Shown here piece by piece: positions 6,882-9,547 of a stretch of 9,547 nucleotides of DNA. The stretch comes from an uncultured Lautropia sp. Its GTDB lineage: Bacteria > Pseudomonadota > Gammaproteobacteria > Burkholderiales > Burkholderiaceae_E. The stretch spans positions 1-9,547 of the forward strand of contig CALIXC010000151.1 in the NCBI GenBank assembly GCA_938046755.1, read 5' to 3'. Under the pieces are notes generated by a model. It did not search any database. It was not told the origin of the DNA and saw only the letters and a list, made by a program, of their open reading frames with translations. The first letter of the stretch is position 1. Every line of letters begins with the position of its first letter. Made by a program: the position numbers and the translations under genes.

Positions 6882-7589
6882 TCACGGATCGAACCGGCTC
6901 AGATCGACGCCGGTGTGGCGTTGCCATTCGGCCAGCATCCGCAGGCGGGGCAGCGGGCAGGGGCCGACGGGCTGTGCCCGCTTCATGCGATCGGTGCGGA
7001 AATGGCGGAAATCCCGGCGTAGCTCGCACCAGGCGGCCAGTATCCGGGTTTCGGCGAAGTAGCTCAGTGCCAGTGGCCAGACGATGCGCTGACTGGTGTG
7101 GCCCTCGCCGTCGGTGTAGTCCAGACGCAGGCGCTGGTTCTCGCGCAGGGCGGCGCGCACGACGGGCAGTACGGTGTTCTCGTCGTTTTCGGCATCCGGC
7201 CGGCGGCCGACAGGGTAGAGCGCCTGCTCGTCGAAAATGGGGGCCAGCCGTGGCGGCAGGATGGCGCCGATCTTGGAGAGCGCCGAGCGGGCATCGTCGG
7301 CCAGGGCCGGGTCGGCGTGGTGGCCCACCCAGCGCAGCCCCAGCACCAAGGCCTCGATCTCGCTTTCGCGGAACATGAGGGGCGGCAGGGTGGGGCCGCC
7401 CTTTCTCAGCACGTAGCCCACGCCGGCCTCGCCCTCGATGTCGGCGCCCTGGCGGCGCAGGGTCTCGATGTCGCGGTAGAGCGTGCGGACGCTGATGTCC
7501 AGCTGCTCGGCCAGTGTGTGGGCCTGCAGCGGCTGCCGGCTGCGGCGCAGCCGCTGCATCAGTTCCAGCAGGCGCTCGGTGCGGGTCAT
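6882..7589 (-). CDS. YafY-family HTH and WYL-domain transcriptional regulator
   Basis: A 235-residue predicted DNA-binding regulator. Residues 2-60 form a DeoR/HTH_11-type winged helix-turn-helix, with TLAEQLDISVRTLYRDIETL as the helix-turn-helix core and GEAGVGYVLRKG as the wing. Residues about 137-205 form a WYL-type ligand-sensing domain, with WPLALSYFAETRILAAWCEL followed by an RRDFRHFRTDRM block. The name-giving W-Y-L tripeptide reads RIL (182-184) here, a drift I associate with this YafY-like subfamily, while the downstream Arg/Phe residues are kept. The length is normal for the family and both ends look intact. The ATG at 7589 lies 12 bases after the stop of the Kef antiporter gene, which indicates co-transcription. 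No strong Shine-Dalgarno sequence is visible, so translational coupling is possible. Targets are unknown; the Kef operon itself and the downstream nitroreductase gene are the best guesses. Confidence 0.93.
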   Translation of the reverse strand: MTRTERLLELMQRLRRSRQPLQAHTLAEQLDISVRTLYRDIETLRRQGADIEGEAGVGYVLRKGGPTLPPLMFRESEIEALVLGLRWVGHHADPALADDARSALSKIGAILPPRLAPIFDEQALYPVGRRPDAENDENTVLPVVRAALRENQRLRLDYTDGEGHTSQRIVWPLALSYFAETRILAAWCELRRDFRHFRTDRMKRAQPVGPCPLPRLRMLAEWQRHTGVDLSRFDP

Positions 7590-7601
7590 GGGGCAACCGG
7601 C

Positions 7602-9431
7602 TCAGTCGTCGCCATGCGGCCATTCCTCTTCTTCACCGCGCAGGGCGGCCTGGATGGCCTCGCGGGCGCTTTCGCGCTGCGCCACGACCAGCTCGTCTAT
7701 CTGCTCGTTCTTGAAGGGGCCCAGCGTGGGGTCGTAGACGCGGACCTGCTCGATCATGCCGTGGCGGTCGTGGCGGTAGAAGATCTTGCCGACCTTCTCG
7801 GCGTCGTCGCGGCTCATGCCCAGCCTTTCCAGGGCACGCTTGCCGGCACGGATGGCGGCGTCGAAGGTCTCGCGCACGATCTCGTTGGCACCGGCCTGGT
7901 ACAGGTCGAAGGTGTGCAGCCGATCGTAGGCACGGGCCACGATGTCGATGTTGGGGTTCACCTCGCGGGCGAAGCGGGCGATGGACAGCGCCTGTTCCCG
8001 GTTGTCGATGGCGATCACCAGCAGGCGGGCGTTCTCGATGCCGGCCGTCAGCAGCAGTTCAGGGCGGGAAGCGTCGCCGAAGTGGGTCTTGGTGCCGTAG
8101 CGGTTGAGCCCGGCCACGGTGGTCGGATCCAGGTCGATGATGGTGGTGCTGTGGCCGCTCATCTGCAGCATGCTGTTGACGATCTGGCCGAAGCGTCCCA
8201 TGCCCACCACCAGGATCGGATGCTGTTCGTCGATGGTGTCGGCCTCGGGCGTCTCGGCGGGCTGTGCACCGAAGCGCCGGTGCAGGATGAGGATGAGCGG
8301 CGTGATGGCCATCGACAGCACGATGATGGCCGTCATGTTGGCGTTGACGGTGGCGTCGATGACGCCGGCATTGGCGGCCGCGGCATAGAGCACGAAGGCG
8401 AACTCGCCGCCCTGGGCCATCAATAGCGCCCGGTCCATCGCGTCGGTGTGGTTGCTGCGGGCCAGCCGGGCCACGCCATAGACGCACAGCCCCTTGACCA
8501 CCATCAGCGCGATGACGCCCGAGACGATGATGCCCCAGTTCTCGGCCACCACCTTCAGGTCCAGCGACATGCCCACGCCCAGGAAGAAGAGCCCCAGCAG
8601 CAGCCCGCGGAACGGCTCGATGTCGGCTTCCAGCTGGTGGCGGAAGCTCGATTCGGACAGCAGCACGCCAGCCACGAAGGCGCCCATGGCCATGGACAGG
8701 CCGCCCGTTTCCATCAGCAGGCCGGCACCCAGCACCACCAGCAGTGCGGCCGCGGTCATGACCTCCCGGGCACGGCTGGTGGCCAGCACGCGGAACAGGG
8801 GGTTGAGCACCCAGAGGCCTGCGGCCACCAGGGCGGCCAGACTGAGCAGGGCAGTGCCGATGGTCTGCCACAGCGGTGTGGCATGCGCGGCACTCTCGGG
8901 TGTGGCAGGCGCGAGGAACTCGACGAGGGCCAGCAGCGGGACGATCAGCAGGTCCTCGAACAGCAGGATGGAAACGATGCGCTGGCCACGCGGCGAGGCC
9001 AGTTCCTGCCGCTCGCCCAGCACCTGCATGACGATGGCGGTGGAGGTGAGCACGAAGCCGGAGGCGCAGATGAAGGACACTTCCCACGGCGCCCCGAACA
9101 GGGTGCCGACGATGGTGAGCAGGATGGCGCTGACGACGACCTGCAGGCTGCCCAGGCCGAAGATCTGTCGACGCAGGCCCCACAGGTGCGAGGGCTTCAT
9201 CTCCAGACCGATGACGAACAGGAACATCACCACTCCGAATTCGGCAATGTGGATGATGGCGTGCGAGTCGGTGACCAGGGCCAGGCCGTAGGGGCCGATG
9301 GCCAGGCCGGCGGCCAGATAGCCGAGCACCGAGCCCAGGCCCAGTCGCTTGAAGAGGGGCACGGCCACGACGGCGGCGCCCAGCAGGGAGACGACCTGGA
9401 TGAGGTCGAATGAGGAACCTTCTGCTGCCAT
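7602..9431 (-). CDS. Kef-type potassium/proton antiporter (CPA2 family) with RCK domain
   Basis: A 609-residue inner-membrane antiporter, close in length to E. coli KefB (601) and KefC (620), which exchange potassium and protons and are gated by glutathione and its electrophile adducts. Residues about 10-385 form the multi-helix Na/H-exchanger domain. Visible motifs are LGYLAAGLAIGPYGL, VVMFLFVIGLEM, the ion-site region LLFEDLLIVPLLA (Glu159-Asp160, where KefC has Gln-Asp), and AMGAFVAGVLLSES. The regulatory loop reads HQLEADIEPFRG (265-276), equivalent to the acidic loop that sets gating in KefC, followed by LLLGLFFLGVGMSLDL. AQGGEFAFVLY is also typical. A cytosolic RCK/TrkA-N domain starts at about 404 with ILVVGMGRFGQ (G-x-G-x-x-G) and acidic residues at 433 and 435. 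The tail ends in an acidic EEEEWPHGDD. ATG 9431 is the first Met of a typical N terminus; the leader before it is pyrimidine-rich with no Shine-Dalgarno sequence. KefB and KefC cannot be told apart from this. Confidence 0.95.
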   Translation of the reverse strand: MAAEGSSFDLIQVVSLLGAAVVAVPLFKRLGLGSVLGYLAAGLAIGPYGLALVTDSHAIIHIAEFGVVMFLFVIGLEMKPSHLWGLRRQIFGLGSLQVVVSAILLTIVGTLFGAPWEVSFICASGFVLTSTAIVMQVLGERQELASPRGQRIVSILLFEDLLIVPLLALVEFLAPATPESAAHATPLWQTIGTALLSLAALVAAGLWVLNPLFRVLATSRAREVMTAAALLVVLGAGLLMETGGLSMAMGAFVAGVLLSESSFRHQLEADIEPFRGLLLGLFFLGVGMSLDLKVVAENWGIIVSGVIALMVVKGLCVYGVARLARSNHTDAMDRALLMAQGGEFAFVLYAAAANAGVIDATVNANMTAIIVLSMAITPLILILHRRFGAQPAETPEADTIDEQHPILVVGMGRFGQIVNSMLQMSGHSTTIIDLDPTTVAGLNRYGTKTHFGDASRPELLLTAGIENARLLVIAIDNREQALSIARFAREVNPNIDIVARAYDRLHTFDLYQAGANEIVRETFDAAIRAGKRALERLGMSRDDAEKVGKIFYRHDRHGMIEQVRVYDPTLGPFKNEQIDELVVAQRESAREAIQAALRGEEEEWPHGDD

Positions 9432-9507
9432 GAAACGGGAGTCGAGGAGAGGGGGGGAGAGGGGATGCGGTGGTCCCGGGGGACTTGCGCAGGGAAGAGG
9501 AGGGGCT

Positions 9508-9547
9508 ATGGTAACGCCATCGGTGAGGCATGACTCAGGCGTTCGTG
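9508..9547 (+). CDS. Possible start of a divergent gene, cut by the window end
   Basis: AGAGGAGGGG lies directly upstream of an ATG at 9508, a good ribosome binding site, and the frame stays open for the 13 complete codons to the window edge (MVTPSVRHDSGVR). It would be transcribed divergently from the Kef antiporter gene, sharing a leader region of about 76 bases. Too little is visible to assign a family, and a purine-rich stretch here could create the site by chance. Confidence 0.2.
   Translation, partial: MVTPSVRHDSGVR

Noticed and set aside
6754..7623. A 289-codon minus-strand frame overlapping the WYL regulator gene in another frame
   Set aside because: The translation is Pro/Arg/Gly/Ala-rich and featureless; the regulator frame has clear HTH and WYL motifs.
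7098..9413. Long plus-strand frames opposite the WYL regulator and Kef antiporter genes, including one very rich in His and Gln
   Set aside because: They mirror the codon usage of the real minus-strand genes and show no family motif.
9451..9457. G7 tract in the leader of the Kef antiporter gene, considered as a phase-variation switch
   Set aside because: It lies in a generally purine-rich stretch, is short, and is not in a coding frame or clearly between -35 and -10 boxes.

Overview
The window is strongly GC-rich and densely coding. Its gene types (CPA2/Kef antiporter, NfsB-type nitroreductase, YafY/WYL regulator, LysR regulator, diderm lipoproteins) point to a proteobacterium. My best guess is a member of the Burkholderiales, but this rests on general appearance only and no marker gene is present.

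Left part (258-4804, minus strand): two neighbouring genes encode paralogous secreted lipoproteins. Both carry a long basic N-terminal stretch, a lipobox (LVAC or LAAC) and a C-terminal domain of about 430 residues that looks like a WD40/TolB-type beta-propeller. The larger, upstream protein also has three Ig-like repeats and a low-complexity linker between the lipid anchor and the propeller. The smaller one has only a short Pro/Thr/Ser/Asp linker. Four cysteines and many motifs are shared, so this is a duplication with gain or loss of the Ig stalk. A hairpin at 2031-2061 probably terminates the first gene and separates the two transcription units. Their function is not recognisable.

Middle (about 5020-5921): this looks like a deletion scar. 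A minus-strand fragment of an alpha/beta hydrolase and a plus-strand LysR regulator without its DNA-binding domain meet head to head, at essentially the same base (about 5213-5216). The simplest reading is that a divergent LysR-target pair lost both 5' ends and the shared promoter in one event. The hydrolase is also cut at its 3' side.

Right part (6060-9431, minus strand): a Kef-type potassium/proton antiporter is followed after 12 bases by a YafY-like HTH-WYL regulator, and then, after a 171-base gap, by an NfsB-like nitroreductase. The gap carries 9-bp direct repeats that could be an operator. The trio would fit a redox or electrophile response module (inference). A good ribosome binding site and ATG at 9508 may begin a divergent gene that runs out of the window.

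Stretches without a recognised gene are 1-257, 1923-2122, 4805-5019, 5922-6059, 6711-6881 and 9432-9507, all under 300 bases. I saw no tRNA, rRNA, CRISPR array, insertion sequence or riboswitch. Nothing here is clearly a new multi-gene system. The most unusual items are the lipoprotein pair and the double-truncation scar.
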